Origin: Desulfovibrionaceae bacterium
Lineage (GTDB): Bacteria; Desulfobacterota; Desulfovibrionia; Desulfovibrionales; Desulfovibrionaceae
Direction of reading: 5' to 3'
NCBI GenBank assembly: GCA_016932995.1
Contig: JAFGBU010000026.1
Span: forward strand, 1-64,000
DNA length: 64,000 nucleotides
Below the pieces are notes generated by a model, which did no database searches, had not been told where the DNA came from, and worked only from the letters and a program-made list of their open reading frames with translations. Shown piece after piece: positions 47,195 to 58,443 of this stretch. How positions within the stretch are numbered: the stretch's first letter is position 1; the number at the start of each line of letters is the position of its first letter. A program made the translations under genes and the position numbers.

Positions 47195-48220
47195 TCACAA
47201 CAACTGGTCCGGCGAGGGCCTCGGGACCTCCACGCCCCGGACCAGGCTGTAGCCCTTGGCCTTGAACAGCCTGACGCAGGCGTTCACGGCCTCGGCGTCG
47301 TATTGGGACCCGGCCTTGGTCTGGATCTCCATCAGGGCCTTCTTGATTCCCTGGCTCGGCCGATAGGGCCGGTGCGAGGCCATGGCGTCGACCACGTCGG
47401 CCACGGCCAGGATGCGGGCCTCGATGAGGATGTCCTTGGCCCTGAGCCCCTGTGGGTAGCCCGAGCCGTCGAGCCTCTCGTGGTGCTGGAGCACGATCCT
47501 GCTGACCGGCCAGGGAAAGTCCACGGGGTCCAGGATCTCGAAACCGACCCGGGGATGGGTCCGGATTATGGCCATCTCGGCCTGGTTCAGCAGGCCGGGC
47601 TTGTTCAGGTAGGCCGAGGGCACCGAGTTCTTGCCTATGTCGTGGACCATGGCCGCCATCCTGAGGCCGTCGATGCGCTCCTGGTCGAGCCCCATGTCTT
47701 GGGCCATGGCCGTGGCCAGGTGCGCGACCCTTTTCTGGTGCCCGGCCGTGTAAGGGTCCCGAAGCTCGACCAGACTGGTGAAGGCCGAGACCACGCCGTC
47801 CAGGGTGCCCCTGATCCTCTTGAGGGCCTCGATCTCCCGACCGGCCAGGATCAGGCCGTGTTGCTCGAGGCCGCTCTCAAGGGCCTTTTTCATGTCATCA
47901 GTGGCAATCGGCTTGGTCATGAACCTGAACACATAGCCGTCGTTTACCGCTTTGACGGCATTTTCCATGTTGCCATGCCCGGTAAGGACCATGCGAACTG
48001 TGTCAGGATGTCTATCTTTGACCCTTGACAAAAAGCTCAGCCCGTCCATGCCCGGCATGCGCAGGTCGCTGACCAGGACCGCGAACGGGCCTTGGGCGTC
48101 TATGATCTCCAGGGCCTGGGCCGCGCTGGCCGCGGTGTTGAGCTCGAAATCCGCAAGCGTCCTCTTGAACGAGGACAGCAGGTTCTGGTCGTCGTCGACC
48201 AGGATGATCTTTCTGTTCAT
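47195..48220 (-). CDS. Response regulator with HD-GYP c-di-GMP phosphodiesterase domain
   Basis: 341 residues: receiver (IILVDDDQNLL, phospho-Asp in VSDLRMPGMDG, KPIATDDM) and an HD-GYP domain from about residue 145. The metal/catalytic motifs are intact: GHQKRVAHL, MVHDIGKNS (HD pair), HHERLDGSGYPQGL (the GYP motif) and VADVVDAMASHRPYR. It should hydrolyse cyclic di-GMP when phosphorylated, as RpfG does. It is the last gene of the operon kinase, HDOD regulator, degenerate HD regulator, HD-GYP regulator. GGGAGG precedes the start. Confidence 0.93.
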   Translation of the reverse strand: MNRKIILVDDDQNLLSSFKRTLADFELNTAASAAQALEIIDAQGPFAVLVSDLRMPGMDGLSFLSRVKDRHPDTVRMVLTGHGNMENAVKAVNDGYVFRFMTKPIATDDMKKALESGLEQHGLILAGREIEALKRIRGTLDGVVSAFTSLVELRDPYTAGHQKRVAHLATAMAQDMGLDQERIDGLRMAAMVHDIGKNSVPSAYLNKPGLLNQAEMAIIRTHPRVGFEILDPVDFPWPVSRIVLQHHERLDGSGYPQGLRAKDILIEARILAVADVVDAMASHRPYRPSQGIKKALMEIQTKAGSQYDAEAVNACVRLFKAKGYSLVRGVEVPRPSPDQLL

Positions 48221-48253
48221 GCGGCCTCCCGCCTCGCCCGGCGGTTGTGACTC

Positions 48254-49390
48254 CTAGGGCACGAGCATGGATACGGGCTCCCTGATCGGGTCGGATTGGG
48301 CGTAGGCCCTGAGCCGGCTCAGGATGACGTTGGTCAGCTCGTAGCTCTTGCGCATGATCAAAAGCCCCGAGGCCGAGCGGACCTCCTGGTTGGTGATCAT
48401 GCCCGGGCTTAGCTCGGCCACCGAGAGCTTCTTGACCGTGAACCTGGCCTCCACCCCGAGCATCCCCTCCAGGTAGTACATGAGCTCCGGGTCGTAGAGG
48501 TCGGAGTCCTTCTCGATCTCGGCAAAGGCCTCCTTGGGCGATTTCATCTGGGACAGGTGCATGTCGTAGTCCAGCACGAGCTTGAGTATCCGCGCGCCCA
48601 GGGGGATGTCCTCTCCGGCGATCTTTTCCCTCGGATTTCCGGTGCCGTCGTAGTTCTTGTTCTGGTACATGATCATCTTGGCCACCCCGGCCATCCTGGG
48701 TATCCTGGAGAGGAGGTCGTAGGCGATGGTCGGGTGCATGTCGTAGACCTGCTGCTCCTCCCCGTTCAGGGGCCTGTTCTCGGCCACCTTCTCCAGGGTC
48801 TCGGGCTTCAGGGTCACGCAGCCTATCTGGCTGAGCATGGCCGCGATCTCGTATTGCCAGAGGTTTTCCGGGTCCTTGTGCTCGGCGATGTAGCGCACGT
48901 ACCTCTTGATCCTGGACGAGGTGTCGAAGGCCACGGGGTTGACCATGGACAATATCTCCGAGCACAGCTCCACGCTGCCGCTCAGGGTCTTGTCCAAGAG
49001 CTCCCGCTCGGCCGTGATCAGCCGGTACTGCTCGAGGCACTGGACCAGGGTGTTGACCAGGGTGCTCATGTCGCAGGGCTTGGTCAGGAACCGGAACACG
49101 TTGCCCTCGTTGACCGCGGAGATGGCGCTCTCCAGCTCCGCGTACCCGGTGAGCATGACCCGGACCGTGTCCTTGGACAGGTCCCGGACCCTGGCCAGAA
49201 AGTCGATGCCGTTCATGCCGGGCATCTTCAGGTCCGAGACCACCACCGCGAACGGGCCTTCCTTCTCGATCGCCCGCAGGCCCTGTTCGCCGCTCTCGCT
49301 GGTGCTGAGGTTGAACCTGTTCCTCAGGTTTCTTCTCATGGAGTTGAGGATGTTGGGATCGTCGTCCACGAAAAGTATTTTTTCCCGCAT
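48254..49390 (-). CDS. Response regulator with degenerate HD-GYP domain
   Basis: 378 residues: receiver (ILFVDDDPNIL, VVSDLKMPGMNG, KPCDMSTL) and an HD-GYP-like fold that has lost its active site. The HD pair is replaced by MLSQIGC, and the GYP motif by NYDGTGNPREK. The C-terminus has an extra ~70-residue domain (VAELSPGMITNQEVRS, then GLLIMRKSYELTN) often seen in such proteins. It is probably a non-catalytic binding or regulatory partner of the intact HD-GYP protein encoded 33 bases downstream. Its start is ATG 49390 after GGAGACG. Confidence 0.9.
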   Translation of the reverse strand: MREKILFVDDDPNILNSMRRNLRNRFNLSTSESGEQGLRAIEKEGPFAVVVSDLKMPGMNGIDFLARVRDLSKDTVRVMLTGYAELESAISAVNEGNVFRFLTKPCDMSTLVNTLVQCLEQYRLITAERELLDKTLSGSVELCSEILSMVNPVAFDTSSRIKRYVRYIAEHKDPENLWQYEIAAMLSQIGCVTLKPETLEKVAENRPLNGEEQQVYDMHPTIAYDLLSRIPRMAGVAKMIMYQNKNYDGTGNPREKIAGEDIPLGARILKLVLDYDMHLSQMKSPKEAFAEIEKDSDLYDPELMYYLEGMLGVEARFTVKKLSVAELSPGMITNQEVRSASGLLIMRKSYELTNVILSRLRAYAQSDPIREPVSMLVP

Positions 49391-49430
49391 GGTCGTCTCC
49401 GTGCCCGTGACGCTGCCGGGCGTTCGAGTC

Positions 49431-50678
49431 CTAGTTGTCGGGGAGATTCGACCCCGCGCCGGCGGACTCGGGTTCGTCCTTCAGGGAACAGATTTTCTCG
49501 GCGATCTCTTCCCATTCTTGGGGTTTTTTGGCCAGGCCCAGCCGCTCCAGCAGGCCGGGCTCAAAGTCCTGCCTGGCGTAGTGCTTGTTTATCACGCACA
49601 GCCTGTGGTCCAGGATGTTGGCCGCGTACACGCCGATCAGGGGGCTGAAGCCCTTGGCCAGGACGCAGGGGGCGTGGTGAAAGGCAATGGCCTCGACCAC
49701 TGTGCCCGACAGCCCCCACAGGCCCATGAGATAGGCCCCGACCTCGGCGTGGGTGGCGTCGAAGACCTCGGACTCGACCTGCCAGGGCGGGCGGTTCTCC
49801 CGGCGCACCTCGGCCAGGACCGACTCGTATTGCCCGGTGAACCTGACCGCCAGGATGAGCTTTCCCACGTCGTGCAGCAGGCCGGCTATGAAGCAGTCGT
49901 CGCAGGTCTGCCTGTCCGCGCCCTCGGCCTCGGCGATCTTCTTGGCCAGGCTGGAGACCCTGATGCAGTGGTCCCACAGGCCCTTGATGGCGAACAGCCT
50001 CTTTTCCATGCTGAAGGAGGAGAACACGTGGAGGGTCAGGACCAGGGCCCTGATGATGTTGATGCCCAGCAGGGTCACGGCCTGGTTCGGGCTGCTTATG
50101 TGCCGGCAGAACCCGAAGAACGAGGAGTTGACCAGCTTGAGTATCTTGGCGCTCATGGCCACGTCCTGGGACACGATCTTGGCCACCCTGGCCAGGGAGG
50201 GGTCCTTGGAGTGGAGCTCCGCGGTTAGCTGGGCGAAGAGCTCGGGCGCGGTCGGCAGCGAGTCTATGCTGCTGATCAGCGACCGGATGACCTGGCTGTG
50301 GGCGTACTCCTGTATTTTGAGGGTCCGCTGGACGACCTCCTTGAGGGTCTCGGTGTCGCAGGGCTTGGTGATGTACTGGTGCGCGGGCATGACCGCCTTC
50401 AGGACCAGGTCCAGGTCCGAGTAGCCGGACAGGACTATGCGCGCCGCCCGGGGCTGGAGGGCCTTGACCCGGTCAAGGAGCTCGGCGCCGTCCATGCCCG
50501 GCATCTTCATGTCCGAGACCACGGCGTCCATGGCCTGCGAGGCCATTATCTCCAGGGCCTCCTGGCCGCTGTGGGCGAAGAACATCTTCCATTCGCCGCG
50601 CATGTCGGACAGGGACCTCTTCAGGCCCTTGAGCACCTTGTCCTCGTCGTCGACGAACAAAACCGCTTTTCTGGTCAT
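49431..50678 (-). CDS. Response regulator with HDOD domain
   Basis: 415 residues: receiver (VLFVDDEDKVLK, VVSDMKMPGMDG, KPCDTETL) and an HDOD domain (about 145-350; LPTAPELFAQL, ILKLVNSSFFGF, GLLHDVGKLIL, ATHAEVGAYLMGLWGL, IAFHHAP). HDOD proteins are signalling scaffolds related to HD phosphohydrolases but usually without activity, although an HD pair is visible here (LLHDVGK). The ATG overlaps the stop of the upstream PAS kinase (ATGA at 50675-50678), so the kinase is the likely phosphate donor. Confidence 0.93.
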   Translation of the reverse strand: MTRKAVLFVDDEDKVLKGLKRSLSDMRGEWKMFFAHSGQEALEIMASQAMDAVVSDMKMPGMDGAELLDRVKALQPRAARIVLSGYSDLDLVLKAVMPAHQYITKPCDTETLKEVVQRTLKIQEYAHSQVIRSLISSIDSLPTAPELFAQLTAELHSKDPSLARVAKIVSQDVAMSAKILKLVNSSFFGFCRHISSPNQAVTLLGINIIRALVLTLHVFSSFSMEKRLFAIKGLWDHCIRVSSLAKKIAEAEGADRQTCDDCFIAGLLHDVGKLILAVRFTGQYESVLAEVRRENRPPWQVESEVFDATHAEVGAYLMGLWGLSGTVVEAIAFHHAPCVLAKGFSPLIGVYAANILDHRLCVINKHYARQDFEPGLLERLGLAKKPQEWEEIAEKICSLKDEPESAGAGSNLPDN

Positions 50679-53041
50679 TGGCCGGGCGTGTCCTGTTGCA
50701 GCGGCAGGCGGATGATGAACGTCGTGCCCTCGCCGGCAGTGGTTTCAAACGATATTTCGCCGCCCAGGCGCTCGCTTATCTGGGTCCTGGCGATGGACAG
50801 GCCCTGGCCGCTGCCCTTGCCGACCGCCTTGGTGGTGAAGAAGGGGTCGAATATCCGGCCCTGGATGTCCTTGGGCACGCCGCCCCCGGTGTCCTTGACC
50901 CGAATCTCGACGCCTCCCCTGTTGAGCCTGGTGCTGATCTCGATGCTCCCCTTGGCCGCCGGATCATCCCCGAGCTTCTCGGTTATGGCGTGGGCCGCGT
51001 TGGTGATCAGGTTCAGGATGAACTGGTTGAGCTCCCCGGGCACGCAGGGCGCCGGGGGCAGGGAGGGATCCAGGTCGGTCTTCATCTCGGCCACGTATTT
51101 CCACTCGTTGCGGGACATGGTGATGGTGTTTGCTATGGCCGCGTTGATGTCCACGGGCGTGAGCTCCTCGTGGCCCGGGTGGGCGAAGCGCTTGACCGAC
51201 TGGACGATGTCCGAGATGCGCCCCACCCCGTCCAGGGCCTCGTTGACCGCGCCCGTGATGTCTGCGGCGACATCCTCGAATCCGAGCTTTTCGGCCGCCC
51301 TGTCCGCGGCCTCCAGGGCCTCCTCGGAGACCGCGCCCTGCTTGAGCTCCTTGAGCAGCCGGCCGTAGCTGGTCATGGCCCTGTTGATGCCCTGGCACAC
51401 GTCCTTGAGGAACTTGAGGTTGCTGCCCACGTACTGGGCCGGGGTGTTGATCTCGTGGGCGATCCCCGCGGCGAGCTGGCCGATGGACTCGAGCTTCTGG
51501 GCCTGGAGGAGCTTCTTCTCCATCAGCCTGGCCTCGGTCATGTCCGTGACCACGGCGAAGGAGCCTGTGAGAGCGCCGTTTTCATCGAACATGGGGGCCG
51601 GAGAAATCATGACCGAGGAGCTCTCGCCCCGGCCGGTCTTGAACGTGAATTCATAGGGCTTTTTGGGCGATTCGCCTGGCGTCTCGGACAGGCAGGGGGC
51701 ATACTCCGGGTCGAGCGCGGCCTGGACGGGCCGGCCTATGAGCCTGTACCTGTCCAGCCCCACGATCTCCGAGAACCTCTGGTTGGCGTAGTCGATGCGG
51801 CCTTTCCGGTCCATGACCACCAGGCCCTCCTGCATGCGCTCCACGAGCATTCGGAACCTGGCCTCGCTCTGCCCGAGGTCGTCGAGGGCCCGATGGACCT
51901 CGGTCACGTCCCGGCCGTAGACATTGGCGTCGTCGTGGCCGGGGTTGGAGGAAAAGGTCAGGGCGAAGACCCGGCCGCGGACCCGGTGCTCTGTTTCCTG
52001 CTCCGTGCGGCCGCTGAGCGCGGCCAGGAAGTGCTCGCGCCATTCCTCGGGCGCGGCCTCTCCCGGCTCGACCCCGAGTCGTTCCCTGGCCGGGTCGTTG
52101 GCGTAGAGCACGGTCCCGTTCCTGTCGATGCGCATGACCGGCTGCGGGTTCTCGTTCGGGAACCTGGCCAGGACCTCCAGCTCGCGCAACACGGCCTTGC
52201 GCTCGGTGATGTCCTCTTTTATGCCGATGAAGTTGCTCGGATTGCCGTCGTCGTCCTTGACCGGAAAGATCACCGCGCGTTCCCAGATGTCCTGCCCGGC
52301 CGTGGACAGGTCGTGGAACTCCCCCCTCCAGGTCTGGCCGGAGCGCAGGGTCTTCCACATCTGGTCATAGATCTCGCCGGGCGTGTTTTTGGCCCTGATC
52401 GCGTCCACGTGCCGGCCGATGACTTCCCCGCGTCCGACCCCGGCGGTCTCCTCGAACCTTTTGTTCACGTACTCGATGACCCCGTCCGTGTCGGTTATGA
52501 CCACGGTGGACGGGCTCTGCTCCACGGCCTGGTAGAGCTTGCGGACCTCGGCCAGGGCCAGCTTCACGGCCGTCAGGTCCTCGTACACGGCCACGATCTC
52601 GCCCGTGGGCAGCTTGTATATGAAGTACTCGCGCCAGCCCCTGATCCTCTTGCCCTTGTACAGCCTCAAGGGGAAGTGCTCGGCCCGGCCGCTTTTCCAG
52701 ATGCGCTGGAATATTTCCAACAGCTTGTGCTTCTTGTGGAAGTTGGGGAAGATGTCCAGGACCGGCTTGCCCAGGTGCTTCTCGGGGTCCAGGCGGTCCA
52801 GGTCCTGGGCGGCCCTGTTCATGTCCTTGAGCATGAAGCTTCGGCCGTCGTCCAGGGAGTAGAAGACCAGGGCCGCGGCCCTCATGTTCTCGAACAGGCT
52901 GCGGTACCTGCTCTCCATGTCCATGAGCACCCTGGAGGCCTTGGCCAGGCGTTCTTCCTTGGCCCTGAGCCGGGCCGCGTCCTTGCGGCATTCGGTCAGC
53001 TCCTGGATGAGCTGGGTTTTGGTCTTTTTTTCCTGTCCCAT
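50675..53041 (-). CDS. Multi-PAS sensor histidine kinase
   Basis: 788 residues without membrane helices: an N-terminal coiled coil, about four PAS domains (starting near residues 45, 165, 290 and 400), HisKA with H529 in GIAHEINTPAQYVGSN, and HATPase (FILNLITNAAHAI, DTGGGVPKDI, GSGQGLSIAR). A long insertion lies between HisKA and HATPase (KELKQGAVSEEALEAADRAAEK). The GIAHEINTP core is of the class that works with HD/HDOD-type regulators. It heads the four-gene operon that runs to 47195. No strong ribosome site precedes ATG 53041. Confidence 0.93.
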   Translation of the reverse strand: MGQEKKTKTQLIQELTECRKDAARLRAKEERLAKASRVLMDMESRYRSLFENMRAAALVFYSLDDGRSFMLKDMNRAAQDLDRLDPEKHLGKPVLDIFPNFHKKHKLLEIFQRIWKSGRAEHFPLRLYKGKRIRGWREYFIYKLPTGEIVAVYEDLTAVKLALAEVRKLYQAVEQSPSTVVITDTDGVIEYVNKRFEETAGVGRGEVIGRHVDAIRAKNTPGEIYDQMWKTLRSGQTWRGEFHDLSTAGQDIWERAVIFPVKDDDGNPSNFIGIKEDITERKAVLRELEVLARFPNENPQPVMRIDRNGTVLYANDPARERLGVEPGEAAPEEWREHFLAALSGRTEQETEHRVRGRVFALTFSSNPGHDDANVYGRDVTEVHRALDDLGQSEARFRMLVERMQEGLVVMDRKGRIDYANQRFSEIVGLDRYRLIGRPVQAALDPEYAPCLSETPGESPKKPYEFTFKTGRGESSSVMISPAPMFDENGALTGSFAVVTDMTEARLMEKKLLQAQKLESIGQLAAGIAHEINTPAQYVGSNLKFLKDVCQGINRAMTSYGRLLKELKQGAVSEEALEAADRAAEKLGFEDVAADITGAVNEALDGVGRISDIVQSVKRFAHPGHEELTPVDINAAIANTITMSRNEWKYVAEMKTDLDPSLPPAPCVPGELNQFILNLITNAAHAITEKLGDDPAAKGSIEISTRLNRGGVEIRVKDTGGGVPKDIQGRIFDPFFTTKAVGKGSGQGLSIARTQISERLGGEISFETTAGEGTTFIIRLPLQQDTPGQ

Positions 53042-53119
53042 GGCCTAGCCGATGGAAGCGGTTTTTGCCCTCGAACAACTAATTTCATAAAACTAATAAG
53101 AACCGGAGGCAAAGAAAAG

Positions 53120-53154
53120 AAAAAACAAGGGGCCGGTCCGGGACCGGCCCCTTG
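53120..53154 (-). terminator. Rho-independent terminator of the RTX gene (minus strand)
   Basis: Thirteen-base perfect arms (CAAGGGGCCGGTC at 53126-53138, complement at 53142-53154) with a 3-base loop. On the minus strand the hairpin is followed by six T (53125-53120). It lies 24 bases past the RTX protein stop codon and upstream of the PAS kinase gene. Confidence 0.92.
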
Positions 53155-53177
53155 TTCGTTTCGCCCCCGCCCGGGCG

Positions 53178-55421
53178 CTAGACCGCGTACTCGAATATCG
53201 TGATGTCCGTGTTGGTCACGTCGCCATTGGTCTCGGTGACCACGGCGATGAGCGTCTCTCCGCCCACTGTGGTCGAGTCCGGGTCGTAGTAAAGCTTGCC
53301 CGTGCCGGATTCGGGGTCGCTCTCGCTGCAGTAGACAAAGCCCTTGGTCGCATCCGACCCGAAGTCAGTGGTCCCGTCGTAGGTCGCGGCGTCCTCGTAG
53401 GAGAAGTTGAACTCGCTTAAGGCGCCGAGCGGCAGCATGGCGAACGAGCTGTCCGCGAAGCTGAAGAAGTCTGTTCCGTGCGTGAAGTCGCTGACGCTGT
53501 CCCCGCCCTGGGCCGCTGCGTAGTACTTGAAGTAGTCCGCGCCCGCGCCGCCGGTCAGGGTGTCCGCGCCTGCGCCGCCGACCAGGATGTCGCTGCCCGC
53601 GGCCCCGGAGATGGTGTCGGCCAACTGGCCGCCGGTGATGATGTCGTCGCCCGCGCCCCCGGTGATGCTGAAGAAACCATTGGATTCCTGCGAGCCGTTG
53701 AAATTCAGGGCGCTGTTGGCGCCGAGGAGGCTGCCGTCCACGATCAGGGTCTCTTCCGGGCCGACCACGCTGTCGCAGGGCGCCGCCCAGGTGTCCGCGT
53801 CCCCGAACACGACCTTTTCCACGTTCGTCACCCCGTCCAGGGCGTCCGTATCTTCGCCCGTAGAGGTGTAGGTCAGGGTGTCCGTGCCGTCGCCGCCGTT
53901 GATCGTGTCCTCCCAGGTCAGTTCGGCGCCCATGACGATCAGGTCGTCGCCGTCTCCGGCGTCCACCGTGTCGGTGCCCGCGTTCGGGGTGATGATGTCG
54001 TTCTGGCTGGTCCCGGTCAGGGTGTCGTCGTTGGCCCCGCCGGTCAGGGACACGGTGTCGGCCGCGTCCCAGTTGACAAAGGTGAGGCCCGAGAGGTCCA
54101 CGGTCTCGCCCTCGCACCCGGAATGGATGTCCAGGTTGTGCGTCCCGCTCCCCTGGGCCTCTATCTCCCAGGTCTGGCCGTTGGCGTCCGAGCAGTTGAA
54201 GTACGCGGTCACATTATTGGCCAGGACGATCTTCTCGACGCCCGAAAGACTGGCCAGGGTGAAGTCGTTGTTGCCATCGACCTGTAGGGTGTCGGTGCCG
54301 TCGCCGCCATTGATGGACTCGCAGGACTCCACGTCCCCGGCCGCGAAGATGAAGGTGTCGTCGCCGTCGCCGCCGGAGAGGGCGTCCGCGCCCGCGCCGC
54401 CGGTGATCGCGTCGTCGCCTCCAAGGCCGTTTATGGTGTCGTTTCCGGCCTTGCCGTCCATGGTGTCGGCGTACTCGGTGCCGTCCTTGGCGTCGGCCCC
54501 GGCCGTGCCCTCCCAGACGATGCCTTCGGTCCCGGCCCCGCCCCCGTCGTCGTTGCCGTCGTCGTCAGTGGTCGTGTCGTCCCCGCTCGGCTGGGCCCCG
54601 GGGTCGGTCAGCAGGGCCTGGAGCATGGCCAGGAGCTCGGCCCCGCCGCCGAGCACAAAGGTCTCGCCAGTGGCCGTGACCAGGATCAGGCTGCCGTCGT
54701 CGCCGATCTGGATGTCCAGGATGTCGCCGATGTGCAGGCCCAGGTCCTCCAGGCTGACGTCGTCGCCGTCGTCGCCGTTGTCGCCGCCGTCATCGCCGTC
54801 GTTCCCCTGTCCCTGGCCGCTGCCCGGCGCGCCCTGCTCCATGGAGTCGTGGGACAGCTCCTGGAACTGCTGGAACTGCTCCGGGGTCATGAGCACCACC
54901 GGGCCCAGTCCCCAGGCCGCGGCGTTGACCATCTCCCCGGCCGAGCCCAGGATCTGGAGCTGGCCGGTCGCGGTCAGCTTGACCTCCACGGGCTTGCCGT
55001 CGAAGATCAGGATCATGTGCTGCTCGGGCTGACCGCCCCCCGGGATGTTGTGCCCGGTCTCGGTGCCCCGGATTCCGATGGTCGCCAGCGGGCTCTGGAG
55101 GTTGAAGTTCTCGGGGTTGTGGTCCACGATCTCGCCGGTCACGGCCCGGAAGGTGCCCTGGACCATCTTGAACAGGACCTCGCCGGACCGGGTGTCGTCA
55201 TTGTAGACGTATTTGTCGAGCTCGATGCGCGAGTCCCCGCCCTCGCTGAGCAGGGTGTCGTCGTTGAAGCGTATCTCGATGGCCGAGCCCGGCCCGGTGA
55301 CCACGGCCTCGCCCTGGTAGACCGAATCCCCCTGGGACAGGTCCCTGGTCCCGGACCCGGACTCGGCAAAGGCGTTTCCGTGCAGAATGACCACTTGGCC
55401 TATGGATTCGCCCTGGGTCAT
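53178..55421 (-). CDS. FecR-domain RTX repeat protein, probable type I secretion substrate
   Basis: 747 residues, very acidic. Residues about 1-130 include a FecR-like domain (GDSVYQGEAVVTGPGSAIEIRF, then PLATIGIRGTET). A low-complexity Asp/Gly linker follows (about 195-225 and 285-300). RTX calcium-binding nonapeptides occur in three blocks: GLGGDDAITGGAGADAL near 330, DAGDGDDLIVMG near 490 and GGAGDDIITGG...GGAGADTLTGGAGADYF near 600-640. The C-terminus lacks Lys/Arg and ends IFEYAV, typical of an uncleaved ABC-exporter signal. The likely role is an extracellular adhesin or matrix protein. No exporter genes are in the window. Confidence 0.9.
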   Translation of the reverse strand: MTQGESIGQVVILHGNAFAESGSGTRDLSQGDSVYQGEAVVTGPGSAIEIRFNDDTLLSEGGDSRIELDKYVYNDDTRSGEVLFKMVQGTFRAVTGEIVDHNPENFNLQSPLATIGIRGTETGHNIPGGGQPEQHMILIFDGKPVEVKLTATGQLQILGSAGEMVNAAAWGLGPVVLMTPEQFQQFQELSHDSMEQGAPGSGQGQGNDGDDGGDNGDDGDDVSLEDLGLHIGDILDIQIGDDGSLILVTATGETFVLGGGAELLAMLQALLTDPGAQPSGDDTTTDDDGNDDGGGAGTEGIVWEGTAGADAKDGTEYADTMDGKAGNDTINGLGGDDAITGGAGADALSGGDGDDTFIFAAGDVESCESINGGDGTDTLQVDGNNDFTLASLSGVEKIVLANNVTAYFNCSDANGQTWEIEAQGSGTHNLDIHSGCEGETVDLSGLTFVNWDAADTVSLTGGANDDTLTGTSQNDIITPNAGTDTVDAGDGDDLIVMGAELTWEDTINGGDGTDTLTYTSTGEDTDALDGVTNVEKVVFGDADTWAAPCDSVVGPEETLIVDGSLLGANSALNFNGSQESNGFFSITGGAGDDIITGGQLADTISGAAGSDILVGGAGADTLTGGAGADYFKYYAAAQGGDSVSDFTHGTDFFSFADSSFAMLPLGALSEFNFSYEDAATYDGTTDFGSDATKGFVYCSESDPESGTGKLYYDPDSTTVGGETLIAVVTETNGDVTNTDITIFEYAV

Positions 55422-55588
55422 GGCTTAAGTCCCCCCTGTTCGGCCCTGCGGCCAGGACTTGTCAACATCTATTTGTTTAAATCAAAAAAAGCCCTTGGGC
55501 AATGAAAATTATTCTCTCAAACGTTGACCGCAGGGCCCGGGCCGTTCTATTTCCAGGCAGGCGGAGCGCTTTTATACCCGGAGGAGGC

Positions 55589-56353
55589 ATGAAACTCAAG
55601 GTCGGCGTGCCCTATGCCAAGCACGGCCGGATCACCGAGGCCACCCTCAAGAGCCTGGACGCCCTGCGCGCCTGCGACGGCTTCGAACTGGAGATACAGA
55701 CCGTCCAGGGCAGCGCCATTGCCAGGGCCAGGAACTACATGATCAACAACGGGTCCTCGGAAGATCTGCGCCAGCGGCTCGAGGGCTTCGACTGGTTCCT
55801 GGCCGTTGACGCGGACATCGCCTTTGATCTCGGCCAGGTCAAGCGGCTCCTCGCGCACGGACTGGACATCGTGGGCGGGGCCTATCCGCCCAAGGCCGGC
55901 GAGGCCAGGATCACGGCCGGCCGCTTTGCCGGGGTCCCGGGCTACTCGCCCCAGGACCACTGGCTGGGCGACGACGCGCGCGGCCTCCAGGAGGTGGACT
56001 GGGTCGGAGCGGGATTTCTGCTCATGCGCAGGCAGGCCTTGGAGGCCATGGACTTCCCCTGGTTCAGGCACCACATGGTCCGGCTGGAGGAGGGCGGCCG
56101 CATCCGCCAGCAGGAGGCCTTCGAGGACTTCGGGCTGTGCATAAACGCCCGGCGCTGCGGGCTCAAGGTCTTTGTGGACTGCGACTGCCGGGTCCGGCAC
56201 GTGCCCCATCCCAACGAGCGCCCGCCCCAGCCCGGCATCGCCGAGGCCCTGAACGGGCTTCTGGCCAACCGCGAGGCCATCATCGGCCACCTCAAGAGGC
56301 TCCAGGCCGAGATCGAGGCCCTGCGCGCCGAGCGCGGCAAGGACCAAACCTAG
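55589..56353 (+). CDS. Glycosyltransferase-like protein (GT-A type)
   Basis: 254 residues starting MKLKVGVPYAKHGRI, with GGAGGAGG just before ATG 55589. A DxD-type metal motif is visible in WFLAVDADIAF (about residue 75). The later GGAYPPKAGEARI and VDWVGAGFLLMRRQALEAM (about 150) resemble the acceptor region of small GT-A/GT2 glycosyltransferases. A C-terminal helix (about 225-250) is coiled-coil-like. The donor and acceptor are unknown. It is transcribed divergently from the RTX protein and converges on glnS two bases away. Confidence 0.75.
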   Translation: MKLKVGVPYAKHGRITEATLKSLDALRACDGFELEIQTVQGSAIARARNYMINNGSSEDLRQRLEGFDWFLAVDADIAFDLGQVKRLLAHGLDIVGGAYPPKAGEARITAGRFAGVPGYSPQDHWLGDDARGLQEVDWVGAGFLLMRRQALEAMDFPWFRHHMVRLEEGGRIRQQEAFEDFGLCINARRCGLKVFVDCDCRVRHVPHPNERPPQPGIAEALNGLLANREAIIGHLKRLQAEIEALRAERGKDQT

Positions 56354-56354
56354 C

Positions 56355-58061
<1,707 letters not shown>

Positions 58062-58164
58062 GTCCTTGTCCCGGCTGAAGAAGGAGTTTCGCCCGGGGGA
58101 ACATAAGGCAATCGGCCCTGGCGGTCAATTCACCGGCCCTGCCCCGGCGCCGGTTGAGGACCCG

Positions 58165-58443
58165 TCAAGGGCCCGGGGGCCAGGGGCTTGGCGTCCGGAC
58201 CGCCCTGCGCAGGACCAGGTCCAGGTCCCGCATGTCAAAGGGCTTGGACAGGTAGGCGTCCATGCCCGCGCCCAGGAACTTCTCCTCGTCGCCCTTCATG
58301 GCGTAGGCCGTGATGGCGATGATCGGGATTTTGGACTTGCCCGAGAACCTGGAGGAGGTGCGGATGGCCCTTGCCGCGGTCACGCCGTCCATTTCGGGCA
58401 TCTGGATGTCCATGAGCACGCAGTCGAAGTCCTCCTTGTTCAC
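58165..58443 (-). pseudogene. Detached C-terminal half of a hybrid-kinase receiver domain
   Basis: This reading frame begins NKEDFDCVLMDIQMPEMDG and continues through the Thr/Ser switch (IIAITAYAM) and Lys (YLSKPFDM) of a receiver. It lacks the acidic-pair half, which lies at the end of the upstream kinase frame. Compared with the intact receiver at 17691 (ELLKDQDFD), the join ELnnNKEDFD lacks one base, consistent with a single-base deletion. A GTG at 58443-58441 overlaps the kinase TGA, so reinitiation is formally possible, but half a receiver should not fold. It is most likely the 3' part of a frameshifted gene or a sequencing error. Confidence 0.8.
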
